Shown: positions 43,706 through 53,314, counted from the stretch's first letter. The stretch is DNA of 64,000 bases from Fibrobacter succinogenes (GCA_902762795.1 CACWPM010000007.1:185185-249184); one strand, 5' to 3'. The notes: generated by a model from the letters alone, not told the origin. Numbers and translations: made by a program.

Positions 43706-44164
43706 TTATGCGTGGATCTGTGAACTGGCGCGTTCGATATCGAACAGGCGACGCAAGTTTTCGGCCTTGGCTGGTTCACGTTCTTCAGGGAGAGTAAGCG
43801 GACCCATATTGATGGCCACCAGGATAGACCCCGGATAATTGTTTACGCGCTTGATAAAATCGCTCACTGAAACGCCTTCGGTGTAGAAGTCTACGACAAA
43901 CGTATCCCAGTCGTCTTCTTCAAGCTGCTGGAGCGCTTCAGCTTCGGTCTTAACCGTCTTGATATAAGCGCCAACGAGCAAATCCGAAAGGACTTCGAGG
44001 CAGGCTTCACGGCGGACATCGTCTTCTTCCCAGATAAGGATGCGGCGATCACTGTAGTCACGAACTTGCGGAACAAAGTTTTCTTCGGCATTCAATGCGT
44101 CAAGCATCGCAGCGTTGGCTTCGTCCATTTCTTCATCATCGAAATTATCTAATTCTTTTGCCAT
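43706..44164 (-). CDS. Receiver-like (CheY-fold) domain protein
   Basis: 152 residues. An acidic 35-residue N-terminus is followed by a receiver-like domain: RRILIWEEDDVRREACLEVLSDL (acidic pocket EEDD), DWDTFVVDFYTEG (possible phosphoacceptor Asp), GSILVAINMG. The Lys expected near the end of the domain is not evident, so it may be a non-phosphorylated pseudo-receiver. No output domain and no histidine kinase nearby. Single gene with its own terminator. Confidence 0.7.
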   Translation of the reverse strand: MAKELDNFDDEEMDEANAAMLDALNAEENFVPQVRDYSDRRILIWEEDDVRREACLEVLSDLLVGAYIKTVKTEAEALQQLEEDDWDTFVVDFYTEGVSVSDFIKRVNNYPGSILVAINMGPLTLPEEREPAKAENLRRLFDIERASSQIHA

Positions 44165-44291
44165 GCTGTAAATATAGTAAAAAGTGGTTAGGGATTAGGT
44201 ATTAGGGGTTAGGCTTTAGAGAAAAAATCGCGGCTTCGCCGCCCTATATTCTATGCACGTAGTGCATGATACTTATCCTAATACCTATAAC

Positions 44292-44702
44292 CTACAAACC
44301 GTCGAACCAGCGCTGGAGTATGATGGCTGCGGCAGTGCGGTCGATAATGGCCTTGTTCTTCTGCTTTTTCTTTTTGCTCATGTACGAGGTAAACTCCTGC
44401 GCCTGCACGCTGGAGTACGATTCGTCCTGCGTATGGATTTTCATTCCCGGGAAACGTAGCGCCAAGTCCTTGACAAAAGCCTCGACCACAACGTTCTTTC
44501 CGTCCTTGCGGCCATCCGGGTGGTAAGGCATCCCGACGACAAATTCGTCTATTTTGTTGATGCGCACGAGTTCCTCCAGTCGTTCGAACAGGTTGGTCGT
44601 CTTCTGGTCAATCGTCTCGCGCGAAAAAGCCATCTTCAGCTCGGAATCGCCAAATGCGACCCCGACGCGGTGTTCTCCGTAATCCAAAGCAAGGTAATTC
44701 AC
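44292..44702 (-). CDS. ruvX: Putative pre-16S rRNA nuclease / Holliday-junction resolvase-like
   Basis: 136 residues, YqgF family with RNase H fold: MNYLALDYGEHRVGVAFGD (first Asp), VVGMPYHPDGR, TQDESYSSVQAQEF (Glu) and IIDRTAAAIILQRWFD (last Asp). Matures the 16S rRNA 5' end. Starts with GTG, 5 nt after TATATTTA, so probably leaderless. The TSYMSKKKKQKNKA loop is a bit Lys-rich. Divergent from typA. Confidence 0.93.
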   Translation of the reverse strand: MNYLALDYGEHRVGVAFGDSELKMAFSRETIDQKTTNLFERLEELVRINKIDEFVVGMPYHPDGRKDGKNVVVEAFVKDLALRFPGMKIHTQDESYSSVQAQEFTSYMSKKKKQKNKAIIDRTAAAIILQRWFDGL

Positions 44703-44707
44703 GTCAC

Positions 44708-44715
44708 TAAATATA
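44708..44715 (-). promoter_or_regulatory. -7 element TATATTTA before ruvX
   Basis: Minus strand, ends 5 nt before the GTG start. Confidence 0.5.
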
Positions 44716-44733
44716 GAATACGAACTAGAAATA

Positions 44734-44764
44734 TTGCATTTTTCCGCTCATTTTTCTATCTTTG
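44734..44764 (+). promoter_or_regulatory. typA promoter TTG-N20-TATCTTTG
   Basis: TTG 44734-44736, 20 nt, TATCTTTG 44757-44764. The leader to the typA ATG is about 25 nt. Divergent from the ruvX element 42 bp away. Confidence 0.72.
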
Positions 44765-44793
44765 CGCCGAAAATTAAAGCCAAACGGTAAAAT

Positions 44794-46629
44794 ATGGATC
44801 AATCAAAAATCAGAAACGTTGCCATCATCGCCCACGTTGACCACGGTAAAACAACCTTGGTGAACCAGCTCCTCAAACAGTGCGGAACCTTCCATGAAGG
44901 TGAAGAAATCGTGGACCGCGTGATGGACTCCGACAACCTCGAACGCGAACGCGGCATTACCATCCTCAGTAAGAACACGAGCGTGATGTACAAGGGATAC
45001 CGCGTGAACATCGTCGATACCCCGGGGCACGCTGACTTCGGTGGCCAGGTGGAACGCGTTTTGGGAACTGTCGATGGCGTTCTTCTGGTTGTTGACGCAT
45101 TCGAAGGCCCGATGGCCCAGACACGCTTTGTGACGAAGAAGGCTTTGGAATTAGGCCTTACTCCGATCATCGTCGTGAACAAGATCGACCGCGACGGTTG
45201 CAATCCGCTCCTCGCCCTCGACAAGGTCTTTGACTTGTTCTGCGAACTTGACGCCACCGAAGAACAGCTCGACTTCGACAAGGTGTTCGGCAGTGGCCGC
45301 AAGGGCATTTGCCGCGCCGAACTGGAAGATCCAGATGGCGATTTCAGCATCTTGATGGACAAGATTATCGAACGCATTCCGGCACCGAAGGGCGACCCGA
45401 ACGCCGAACCGCTCCTCCAGATTGCCTCCCTCGAATACTCCAGCTTCCTCGGCCGCTTGGCTGTGGGCCGCGTGCAGCAGGGCGTGTTCAAGCCGAACCA
45501 GACCTACGCTCAGGCATTCCCTGACGGAACCGTCAAGAACGTCCGTCCGCAAAAGCTCCTCCGCTACGAAGGCCTCACCCCGAAGCCGGTTGAAGAAGCT
45601 GGTCCGGGCGAAATCATCCTCATCGCCGGTCTTGACTACTTCGATATTGGCGATACCATCAGCGCAACGAGCAATCCTGTTCACTTGCCGCGTATCCACA
45701 TTGACCCGCCGACAATCTCCATGATCTTTACCGTAAACACGTCCCCCTTGGCAGGCAAGTACGGTGGAAAGTTCATGACGGGTAACCAGCTCCAGGAACG
45801 CTTGGAACGCGCCCACATGGCTGACCCCGCCCTCCTCGTCGAAAAGGTCGATGGAGCATCGACGTTCAAGGTCTCTGGCCGTGGCATTTTGCACCTCACT
45901 ATTCTCGTGGAAAACATGCGCCGTGAACTTTACGAATTCACCATCGGTTCTCCGCAGGTCATTTTCCAGAAAGACGAAAACGGCAAGCTCTTGGAACCGG
46001 TCGAAGACTTCAAGGTCGAAGTCCCGAACGAATTCAGCGGTGCTTGCATCCAGGAAATCCAGTTGCGCAAGGGCGAAATGGTCAACATGACGACCGATGA
46101 AAACGACCGCGTGTCTCTCGAATTCATCGTTCCCTCCCGTGGCCTCATCGGTATCCGTCCGAAACTTCTCTCGCTTTCCAAGGGTTACGCCGTGACGCAG
46201 TCCTTCTTCAAGGAATACCAGCCGTACAAAGGCGAAATCCCGGCTCGTATCAACGGTGTGCTCATCGCAAAAGAACCGGGCGAAGCCGCAAGCTACGCGC
46301 TTTCTAACCTGGAAGACCGTGGCTACCTCATCATTGGTCCGGGTGCCGAAGTTTATCCGGGCATGATTGTGGGCGAACACAACCGCGACGTCGATATCAC
46401 TGTGAACGTCACGAAGGGCAAGCACCTTACCAACATGCGATCCAAATCTGCTGACGACATGATTCAGCTCACGCCGTACCGCCGCATGACTCTGGAAGAA
46501 TGCGTCACCTTCATTAACGAAGACGAATGCATCGAAGTCACACCGGAAGTGTTGCGCCTCCGCAAGAACGAACTTGACCCAATCAAGCGTAAGCAGATGT
46601 CCAAGCGCCCGGCTGAAGACGACGACTAG
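44794..46629 (+). CDS. typA: Ribosome-binding GTPase TypA/BipA
   Basis: 611 residues. Translational GTPase of the EF-G class involved in 50S assembly and stress adaptation. G1 [15 protein letters not shown], switch [12 protein letters not shown]3 [11 protein letters not shown]4 [11 protein letters not shown]-like domains follow, with the TypA-specific C-terminal part ([64 protein letters not shown]). Full length. Own promoter and terminator. Confidence 0.98.
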   Translation: MDQSKIRNVAIIAHVDHGKTTLVNQLLKQCGTFHEGEEIVDRVMDSDNLERERGITILSKNTSVMYKGYRVNIVDTPGHADFGGQVERVLGTVDGVLLVVDAFEGPMAQTRFVTKKALELGLTPIIVVNKIDRDGCNPLLALDKVFDLFCELDATEEQLDFDKVFGSGRKGICRAELEDPDGDFSILMDKIIERIPAPKGDPNAEPLLQIASLEYSSFLGRLAVGRVQQGVFKPNQTYAQAFPDGTVKNVRPQKLLRYEGLTPKPVEEAGPGEIILIAGLDYFDIGDTISATSNPVHLPRIHIDPPTISMIFTVNTSPLAGKYGGKFMTGNQLQERLERAHMADPALLVEKVDGASTFKVSGRGILHLTILVENMRRELYEFTIGSPQVIFQKDENGKLLEPVEDFKVEVPNEFSGACIQEIQLRKGEMVNMTTDENDRVSLEFIVPSRGLIGIRPKLLSLSKGYAVTQSFFKEYQPYKGEIPARINGVLIAKEPGEAASYALSNLEDRGYLIIGPGAEVYPGMIVGEHNRDVDITVNVTKGKHLTNMRSKSADDMIQLTPYRRMTLEECVTFINEDECIEVTPEVLRLRKNELDPIKRKQMSKRPAEDDD

Positions 46630-46748
46630 TAAGAAATAGGCGGTAGACAGTAGGAAGAACTGTCATTCTGGTCCTTCTCCCCTATCGCTTCACTGTCATC
46701 CCCGGACTAATCGGGGATTTCCATGTTTAAGTGTCTAAAAAACTTAAG

Positions 46749-46773
46749 AAGCTCCGCAAAGCGGAGCTTTTCT
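46749..46773 (+). terminator. typA terminator
   Basis: AAGCTCCGC-AAA-GCGGAGCTT then TTCTT, 120 bp after typA. A GTCATCCCCGG...GATTTCC repeat copy lies in between. Confidence 0.8.
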
Positions 46774-46826
46774 TATGCAAAAAGAGCAACACCTAGGAGA
46801 CTCCTACGGAGTCCCTCGCCACATTG

Positions 46827-47444
46827 CTAGTCCTGAACGCAGCGGACCGAGAACCAGTAATCCTTGGCGTTGTCACCTCTCATGCGAGCTTTTTCATAGT
46901 CATACTCTAAGTCCAAGTAATATGCACTATAGCTATCGGCCTCCGTCGAACTCCATATGTACGCATGCCGGCCCTCGTCGATGTAATACCCACTGCCACT
47001 CTTGCCTCCGGCAGGCAACACACAAAACGAATAATCATCCGTGCCGTTACCGTCTTTATACCACCCAGACGTGGACATGAGTTTTGTTCCTGCGCTATCG
47101 GCACCACCGACAGCTTCAAACAAGGTTTCAAATTCCTTCCTACTCGGCAAATGCCAACCGGACGGACAAGCCGTTTTCGCAACAGACCACGTATAAAGGC
47201 GACCGTATTTGGTACAGTTGGCGGAAGTACCTTTGGGACACAAGCTATTCTTAGCATCGTAATTCAGGTTTTCAGCCATCCAAGTCTGCCTACCGATGAC
47301 AATTGTCTTGTAGGTCAACCCATCGCGAGAGTCCGTCAAGGACCCGACAGTCCCTTCAGGAGCACCGGTTGATGAGTCATCGCCACAGGAAACCAACACA
47401 AATGCTAAAGCGAATAACGCATATTGGATAAAAGAATGTTTCAT
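46827..47444 (-). CDS. FISUMP-domain lipoprotein 1
   Basis: 205 residues from MKHSFIQYALFALAFVLVSCGDD (lipoprotein signal). Then the Fibrobacter major paralogous domain (TIGR02145): DSRDGLTYKTIVIGRQTWMAENLNYDAKNS, YGRLYTWSVAKTACPSGWHLPSRKEFETL, GWYKDGNGTDDYSFCVLPAGGK, and the end WFSVRCVQD. The domain resembles formylglycine-enzyme/C-type-lectin folds and is greatly expanded in Fibrobacter; function unproven. An ATG 75 nt upstream is rejected because it would bury the signal. The gap upstream to the next paralogue is 104 bp. Confidence 0.9.
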   Translation of the reverse strand: MKHSFIQYALFALAFVLVSCGDDSSTGAPEGTVGSLTDSRDGLTYKTIVIGRQTWMAENLNYDAKNSLCPKGTSANCTKYGRLYTWSVAKTACPSGWHLPSRKEFETLFEAVGGADSAGTKLMSTSGWYKDGNGTDDYSFCVLPAGGKSGSGYYIDEGRHAYIWSSTEADSYSAYYLDLEYDYEKARMRGDNAKDYWFSVRCVQD

Positions 47445-47548
47445 ACAACCTCTATATTTACCTAATTTGGTCGAAATATAGAATCCCACCCCGAATTTGC
47501 CAAAACACATCTCCGGCATCGGTAATTTTTAAGAAAAACGCTTCGTTC

Positions 47549-48274
47549 TCAATCTTTTACGCAACGAATGTATTTTCCTTCTTCCTTGCTGTTGTCATAC
47601 ACAGCCACATGGTTATAATCATGGCTCAGGTACACATAGGACGCATAAGTGCTAGTGAACTCGGTAGAAGTCCAGAAATGCGCTTGGCGACCTACGCCAC
47701 CGCCCTTAACACCCGTAGGAAGTATTGAATAGCCGTAGGCATCCGTACCATTGCCATTGTTATACCAGCCCTCTGTAGACTTGAGGATTTTTCCAGCAAT
47801 TTCAGCCCCACCAACAGCAGAAATCAAAATTTCAAACTCTTCCCTTGTCGGCAAATGCCAACCATCAGGGCAAGCATTCATTGCGGCATTCCACGTATAG
47901 TAGCGCCCATACTTGTCACAGTTCTCAGCTTTGTTTTCATGGCAATAGCTGTCCGCCGTCTCGAAGTTCAGATTTTCACCCATCCACGTTTGAGTGCCGA
48001 TAATTAACGTCTTGTAGGTTTGACCATCTCGGGAATCGGAGAAAGTCCCCTTGACAACACTTGCCGGGTCAACGATATCTAGGGTTACACTAGATGACGA
48101 CTGCAAGGCACTGCTGCTAGATTCTAGCCCCCCATCAAGGATTCTGGATGACGAGGACAAAGCGACACTGGACAACGATTCTTCCGAAGGACGAGTGACG
48201 GAACCACTATCGTCACCACAAGCGGAAAGAAAAAGCACCACAAGATTCAATGTGCAAAAAACAAATTTATTCAT
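47549..48274 (-). CDS. FISUMP-domain lipoprotein 2
   Basis: 241 residues. Signal MNKFVFCTLNLVVLFLSACGDD, then SSSS linkers and the same domain: DSRDGQTYKTLIIGTQTWMGENLNFE, YGRYYTWNAAMNACPDGWHLPTREEFEIL, GWYNNGNGTDAYGYSILPTG, HFWTSTEF, GKYIRCVKD. A tandem paralogue of the preceding gene, which lacks the Ser linker. Likely displayed on the envelope. Confidence 0.9.
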   Translation of the reverse strand: MNKFVFCTLNLVVLFLSACGDDSGSVTRPSEESLSSVALSSSSRILDGGLESSSSALQSSSSVTLDIVDPASVVKGTFSDSRDGQTYKTLIIGTQTWMGENLNFETADSYCHENKAENCDKYGRYYTWNAAMNACPDGWHLPTREEFEILISAVGGAEIAGKILKSTEGWYNNGNGTDAYGYSILPTGVKGGGVGRQAHFWTSTEFTSTYASYVYLSHDYNHVAVYDNSKEEGKYIRCVKD

Positions 48275-48417
48275 ATAATCAATATAAAAAAAAGAATCCG
48301 GAGTGGCAAACTTTGAGTATCGCTAATAACAATACCCCCATACCCTAAAGCAACCGTAAGGGTTCGCGTTTATACCTACTTAATCCCTAGTACAACATAA
48401 AAGCTAATTTGCTAGAG

Positions 48418-49170
48418 TTACAAGTCCTTCGCAAGTCGCCCTTCCCCACTTTTCAAAAGCTCAGTGAGGTAATTCTTTGCGATTTGGCAGGATTCGGGGA
48501 GTGTGTGGCCCAGCGCAAGGTTTGCCAAAATCGCCGCAGAAAGGTGACAACCGGTGCCATGTTTTCCATGGCCGGGCAAACGCGGGCTCGAGAATTTGTA
48601 CTGTTTCCCATCGTGGTCCCAGAGAATATCGACAGCGTCTTTACCTCGGGAATGCCCGCCTTTCAAAAGCAGCGCAAAATCTTTCCCGAGATCAATCAGC
48701 CCACGAGAAGCAGCAAGCCCAAGCCCCAAAAATCCAAATTCATCATGATTCGGCGTGACCAGATCAATCTGTTTCATCACTGGCATAAACTTATCCTGTT
48801 CGGCGGCCCGCAAAAAATGAAATCCCGCCGAAGCGCTTGCAATCGGATCCCAGACAATGTAAGCATCTGGGGATTTTTCACGAATAAATTCTACAATTCG
48901 TTTGAGGGTTTTAGACTTTTCGACAAGTCCGATTTTCACGTACTTAAACGTACGCTTTTTGAACAAAGTTTCAAGTTGAGCCTCGATGCGGTCCCAGATA
49001 ATCCAACCGGGTGCAATAAATTCATCTTCGTTCTGTTGCGTAAGTGCGGTACAAACCGCTTCGCAATAAACGCCAAAGTGAGCCATAGCCTTTACATCGG
49101 CTAAAATTCCAGCTCCTGCAGAACCATCGAAGCCTGCAATAGTCAACGCAAAATTCATCTTTTCAGACAT
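48418..49170 (-). CDS. thiD: Hydroxymethylpyrimidine/phosphomethylpyrimidine kinase
   Basis: 250 residues, ribokinase fold. Two phosphorylations of HMP in thiamine synthesis or salvage. Seen: ALTIAGFDGSAGAGILADVKAM, CTALTQQNE, VKIGLVEKS, VWDPIASASAG, DLVTPNHDE, and the anion-hole GHGKHGTGCHLSAAILANLALG. ThiD normally has TIAGSDSS; here it is TIAGFDGS, a mild variation also found in some pyridoxal kinases. No TPP riboswitch seen upstream. Confidence 0.9.
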   Translation of the reverse strand: MSEKMNFALTIAGFDGSAGAGILADVKAMAHFGVYCEAVCTALTQQNEDEFIAPGWIIWDRIEAQLETLFKKRTFKYVKIGLVEKSKTLKRIVEFIREKSPDAYIVWDPIASASAGFHFLRAAEQDKFMPVMKQIDLVTPNHDEFGFLGLGLAASRGLIDLGKDFALLLKGGHSRGKDAVDILWDHDGKQYKFSSPRLPGHGKHGTGCHLSAAILANLALGHTLPESCQIAKNYLTELLKSGEGRLAKDL

Positions 49171-49262
49171 AAAACAACCCAGTTAAAATCACCCCATTTC
49201 CAAATTATATAAACGGAAACGAAGAGGGACAATCGTCACAAAAAAATATGACTGCATTTTTA

Positions 49263-50546
49263 CTACACCACCGAATATATGCCAATCATCACAACCGATA
49301 CGCCACAAATGAGCGCAACCGCAGGGATAATCGGGCGTCGCATCGCTTTTGCCCCAAGAAAATAAACCATACACCCCTTGGTGAGCGTGTTCGCAAGGCT
49401 TGCAAACAAGAGAGCCAAAATCAAGTTATGGTTTTCAAGCGCCATTTTTCGGCACATGTCGATGAGCGAGAAAGCCACGGCATCCATTTCGGCCGCCCCC
49501 CCCAAAAAGCTACAAATCATGAGGGCACCCGAACCAAAATACGCATGAGCTGCGTTCGCAATGAACATAACTACGGTAAAAATCAGTCCAAACTTGATGG
49601 CCGGCAAAAGCTTGAACGGGTTGTTAAAATCGGTCGTTTTCTGGCGATGATCCTTGGACAAGCGCAACCGCAGATAAGCGGCATAGCCAAGCCCCGGAAC
49701 TACAGGCACCAGTAGCGGCGCCAGTAGCGGAAGCGCAAGAGACGGCATCAGAAACACGCAAATGAGGTAAAGTCGCGCATACATCACCGACCAGCTGAGC
49801 ACAATACCGAGCGTAAAATCAGCAGCATACTGTTCATTATCAACGCTACGCCCCGCCAAATTCAGCGTAAGCGCGGTACTGCTCGCAAGCCCGCCCAAAA
49901 GTCCGGTAAGCCAAATGCCCTTGCCCGGCCCGACAAGCTTGATGAGCACATAACCCACAAAGCCGATACCCGAAATGAACACCACGAAAAGCCAAATCGA
50001 ATGCGGATTCAACACTTCCAAGCCTGGAGGGCCAAATGCACGGTTCGGCAAAAACGGCAAAATCATTAGGGAAATCACTGCAAACTTGACCGTTGCGATA
50101 ATATCCTCGGTCGAAATCTTTTTTGCAAATTCATGAAGCTGCCTTTTCACCGCCAAAAGCCACAAAAGCACGATCATGAGGATGCACGCTTCCAAGAGCC
50201 GGTTGAACCAGCAAAGCGCACCGAGAAAATAAATCATGATAAGCGCAGCACTCGTTGTCACTCCAGCCAAACTGCCACTTTCGCGGTTCGCGAGTCCATA
50301 TGCAATATGGCTTGCCACAAGCAAGAGCCCGACAATCACAAGCCCCGTCACAAAGGGTACAATCGAGCCCGTCAAATCGCCCAAATAACACGACAACGCG
50401 CCACAAAGGCTCACAATCGAAAACGAGCACAACCCAGCCGGATGCCGGGAATTATTACGAGAATATGAATTTTCGCGCTGCATACCGATAATGAAACCGA
50501 TTCCTAGCGCCGCCGCGAACTTATAAAAAATATTGAATTCGATCAT
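49263..50546 (-). CDS. MgtC/SapB-like membrane protein with DUF4010
   Basis: 427 residues, about twelve membrane segments. The N-terminal MgtC-like part is FAAALGIGFIIGMQRENSYS, GLCSFSIVSLCGALSCYLGD; the C-terminal DUF4010 part includes KGIWLTGLLGGLASSTALTLNLAGRS and SGALMICSFLGGAAEMDAVAFSL. Probably a transporter or regulator of ion homeostasis; substrate unknown. Single gene, followed downstream by thiD on the same strand. Confidence 0.87.
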   Translation of the reverse strand: MIEFNIFYKFAAALGIGFIIGMQRENSYSRNNSRHPAGLCSFSIVSLCGALSCYLGDLTGSIVPFVTGLVIVGLLLVASHIAYGLANRESGSLAGVTTSAALIMIYFLGALCWFNRLLEACILMIVLLWLLAVKRQLHEFAKKISTEDIIATVKFAVISLMILPFLPNRAFGPPGLEVLNPHSIWLFVVFISGIGFVGYVLIKLVGPGKGIWLTGLLGGLASSTALTLNLAGRSVDNEQYAADFTLGIVLSWSVMYARLYLICVFLMPSLALPLLAPLLVPVVPGLGYAAYLRLRLSKDHRQKTTDFNNPFKLLPAIKFGLIFTVVMFIANAAHAYFGSGALMICSFLGGAAEMDAVAFSLIDMCRKMALENHNLILALLFASLANTLTKGCMVYFLGAKAMRRPIIPAVALICGVSVVMIGIYSVV

Positions 50547-50679
50547 TATGCAAATAATCTATACAAAAAAATGCAGGAGTGGAAAGATATTTAGTGGCCG
50601 GCCAATCATAACCGCAGTCTTGTCGCGAGTTCTAGCGATTAAGATATTTTATTTGCGCTTTTTTTTACATTCCACAATT

Positions 50680-50984
50680 TTACGTACTAAAGGGACAAAA
50701 AAGTTGCACGCAGTACGTAACAAAAAACAGCGTTTTTCAAGAATTACGTACTTGGCCTGCATATTTGCACCACTTGGTACGTAAATTTTGCTAATTACGA
50801 CCTCAAAATTTCCATTTTGCTCATTTTAGAGAGTGAATTTCGGCAAAATTCATCTCTTTTCGCTGTTCAATGCATATTTTTACGTACTAAACAGTCCACC
50901 AAAACGCTCAAAGTACGTAACATACAAATTAACAACTTATGAGTTACGTACTAGGCGAGCAAATACACTCAAGCCAGTACGTAA
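50680..50984. repeat. Two complete TTACGTACT arrays, locus C
   Basis: Unit 1: 50680-50688 (+), 50712-50720 (-), 50744-50752 (+), 50776-50784 (-, GGTACGTAA). Unit 2: 50880-50888 (+), 50912-50920 (-), 50944-50952 (+), 50976-50984 (-). Every gap inside a unit is exactly 23 bp, so the pitch is 32 bp and each unit is 105 bp; the linker is 95 bp. Gap sequences are unrelated, except that the middle gaps begin CA and are A-rich. It fills most of 50547-51036; no gene seen. Confidence 0.92.
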
Positions 50985-51036
50985 AAAGCCTACCTTAGCA
51001 AAACATGTCAGAAAATGTAGAGAAAGAGTGACTCCA

Positions 51037-52728
51037 TTAAGCCATCCGCTGCTGCTTACTGGCGAGTTTCATTGCATACATGTTGGCATCTGCCATACGG
51101 TAAACATCCATGGCGGTCACAGCATCACCGCGACGGCGCACAGAATAGCCGTAAGCGACATTCAAAGCAATCGGCAACTTAACATCCTTTTCGAGCAGCA
51201 CCATCGTTTTGAGAGCCGTGTTGAGATCCGAGAGGTGCTCGGCACGAACGATTGCAACAAACTCATCACCACCCATACGAATAGTCGTTCCAATACCGTT
51301 AAACGCAGTTTTAAATACATCGGCAAATGCACACAGGAGCTTGTCTCCCATAGAATGCCCGAAATGGTCGTTCACGTACTTGAGCCCGTTGACATCGATA
51401 CTCACGATGGCGTAATCGTTATCGTCGCGGTTCAAGACCTCAAAAATATGCTCGCACTTGGCGCGATTGTAAATCCCTGTGAGCGCATCCCTATAAGCAA
51501 TTTGCCGAAGGACTTCCTTCTCGGTCTTATCCATCAACTCTTCGTACATGTAGACAAGATATCCGACCAGCAAGAACAAAATGAACAAAAGAGTCCCGAT
51601 AGGCAGACAAGTCGATTCCAGGAACGGTTTGTCCAGCCCTAACAAATTCTGAATGTTATAGCGGAACACGTCCGCAATTCCAAACAGCACAAAGACAACA
51701 GTTCCCGCGGCGAGGATTTTTTCCTGCAAGCCCGCACCCCGATCGTAAAGCACCTTGAAAACGACCAAGAACAAGAACGATGAAAAGATATAGACATGGA
51801 ATACAACTAGGTATGTCGGATAATGAGCAATATCCGCGATATGTAAAACGGTCGTCACGACAAAAAAGAGAACGCCCAATCCAACAATAAACTTCAGCGC
51901 GTTCATCTTCCAAGGCGATATTTTCCCCGAACGCATGTTGATAATCAAAAGCCCAAAAGGAATAGCGGCAAGGTAAAGCGAAACATATTCCAACGTCGTA
52001 TCAAACGCATAATTCATAGAGAATATCTGAATTCCCTTTGCATAATTGAGCGTCCAAAGCCCCATCAAGCTAGCAAAAAGGCCTATCAAAATAAGGCGGT
52101 AATACGCACGGTCAAACGCCACCACACAACAACCGATAACAAAAGCGATTAGTCCAAAGAACAACAAGAAAATACCGATGACAATGGAATCGGAATTACT
52201 AGCAAAATAATCCGTCATGCTACCGGAACGCAGGAGTTCTATGGACGTCACCGACTTTGCAGCCGATTTTTCGGTAACAACGGTCACCACACGAATAGAA
52301 TGCTGGTCCAGATGTTCCGGCATGTTCACCATATGAATGCCACTACCAACAAGTTTACCCTCTTTAAAGCGGTCAAACCCATAGCTATAATAGCAAGTAC
52401 TATCAACATAAACGGCTATTGCCACATGGTATGCATGAAAACGAAGCGTTGTCGGCATGGGAATAGAATCGTTTCTCATGTCTCGTTCGTATACAATGGT
52501 ATCGCCCGGCTTGATATTCGAGGGTATGCGAAATTCCGACACATGCTCCAAAGGCGGAAGATGGACGTCGGAAAAAGAAATAGACCAACCATCATTGAGC
52601 TTGATAACATGATCGTAAAGACCACGACGACAAGCTCCATTAAAACTGACAATAAGCAAAACAACAGCAACAGCAGCAAGTGTTGCTATAAAAAGCTTGA
52701 GCAGTCTCTTTCCATTTTTCATCAACAT
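51037..52728 (-). CDS. Membrane diguanylate cyclase (extracellular sensor, 7TM, GGDEF)
   Basis: 563 residues. One N-terminal anchor (LFIATLAAVAVVLLIVSF), a periplasmic jelly-roll-like region to about residue 175, seven membrane segments (SIVIGIFLLFFGLIAFVIGC ... LFILFLLVGYLVYMYEEL), a short coiled coil, then a GGDEF domain. The layout matches 7TMR-DISM receptors. The active-site loop reads MGGDEFV and the DALTGIYNRAKCE motif is present, so c-di-GMP synthesis is likely. No EAL domain. The product could be cleared through the Orn step encoded elsewhere in the window. Confidence 0.92.
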   Translation of the reverse strand: MLMKNGKRLLKLFIATLAAVAVVLLIVSFNGACRRGLYDHVIKLNDGWSISFSDVHLPPLEHVSEFRIPSNIKPGDTIVYERDMRNDSIPMPTTLRFHAYHVAIAVYVDSTCYYSYGFDRFKEGKLVGSGIHMVNMPEHLDQHSIRVVTVVTEKSAAKSVTSIELLRSGSMTDYFASNSDSIVIGIFLLFFGLIAFVIGCCVVAFDRAYYRLILIGLFASLMGLWTLNYAKGIQIFSMNYAFDTTLEYVSLYLAAIPFGLLIINMRSGKISPWKMNALKFIVGLGVLFFVVTTVLHIADIAHYPTYLVVFHVYIFSSFLFLVVFKVLYDRGAGLQEKILAAGTVVFVLFGIADVFRYNIQNLLGLDKPFLESTCLPIGTLLFILFLLVGYLVYMYEELMDKTEKEVLRQIAYRDALTGIYNRAKCEHIFEVLNRDDNDYAIVSIDVNGLKYVNDHFGHSMGDKLLCAFADVFKTAFNGIGTTIRMGGDEFVAIVRAEHLSDLNTALKTMVLLEKDVKLPIALNVAYGYSVRRRGDAVTAMDVYRMADANMYAMKLASKQQRMA

Positions 52729-52771
52729 CTACAATATAATAAGTAATTCTAGTGGGAATAGAAACTTATTT

Positions 52772-53257
52772 TTATCGTACCCAAACTTCATAAATCGTAG
52801 GAAAATCGTTTTTTTCGTCCGCAGGAAACGATTCTTCGCTCACCTTGTGGAACTTATCGCCCCATTCCGGGAAATAAACATCACCGTCAACATGTGACAG
52901 TACCCTCGTGAGGTAAAGCTTCTCGACAAGCGGCATCGCTTCGCGGTAAACTGCGGCACCTCCGATAATGAAGCATTCGGTTTCGCCTGCTTTGCGCGCG
53001 GCTTCGATTGCCTCTCCAAGCGAATTGCAGACTATGCAACCAGGAGCCTGGAAATCCTTGTTGCGGGTGAGCACATAGTTCGTGCGGTTCGGGAGCGGGC
53101 GGCCGATATCCTCGTAATTCTTGCGACCGAGAATAATCGCATGCCCTGTCGTGATGGCCTTGAATCGCTTGAGGTCTTGCGAAAGGTGCCACGGCAAGTG
53201 ACCGTCGCGCCCGATGACATTGTTTTCTGATACAGCTACAATTGCAGAAATAAGCAT
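52772..53257 (-). CDS. folA: Dihydrofolate reductase
   Basis: 161 residues. NADPH-dependent reduction of dihydrofolate. MLISAIVAVSENNVIGRDGHLPWHLSQDLKRFKAITTGHAIILGRKNYEDIGRPLP carries the classical Trp, Asp and Thr positions; CFIIGGAAVYREAMPLVEKLYLTRV is the NADP/substrate block. Normal length. thyA is not adjacent. The 192 bp upstream are G-rich repeats. Confidence 0.97.
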   Translation of the reverse strand: MLISAIVAVSENNVIGRDGHLPWHLSQDLKRFKAITTGHAIILGRKNYEDIGRPLPNRTNYVLTRNKDFQAPGCIVCNSLGEAIEAARKAGETECFIIGGAAVYREAMPLVEKLYLTRVLSHVDGDVYFPEWGDKFHKVSEESFPADEKNDFPTIYEVWVR

Positions 53258-53260
53258 AAT

Positions 53261-53314
53261 GGGTTATGGGGTCGCCCGCTACAGCGGGCTTTGGGGTATG
53301 GGGTTATGGGGTAA
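53261..53314 (+). repeat. G-tract repeat between folA and rlmH
   Basis: Seven runs of three or four G in 54 bp (GGGTTATGGGG, GGGCTTTGGGG, TATGGGGTTATGGGG) around a GCCCGCT-AC-AGCGGGC hairpin (53274-53289). Related TATGAGGT/TATGAGC runs lie at 53438-53452 and 53916-53955. Confidence 0.6.

Noticed and set aside
45151..46425. 424-codon minus-strand frame over typA
   Set aside because: Shadow; typA domains are continuous on the plus strand.
50680..50984. CRISPR array
   Set aside because: Regular spacing invites the idea, but repeats are only 9 bp and alternate in orientation, and no cas genes are present in the window.
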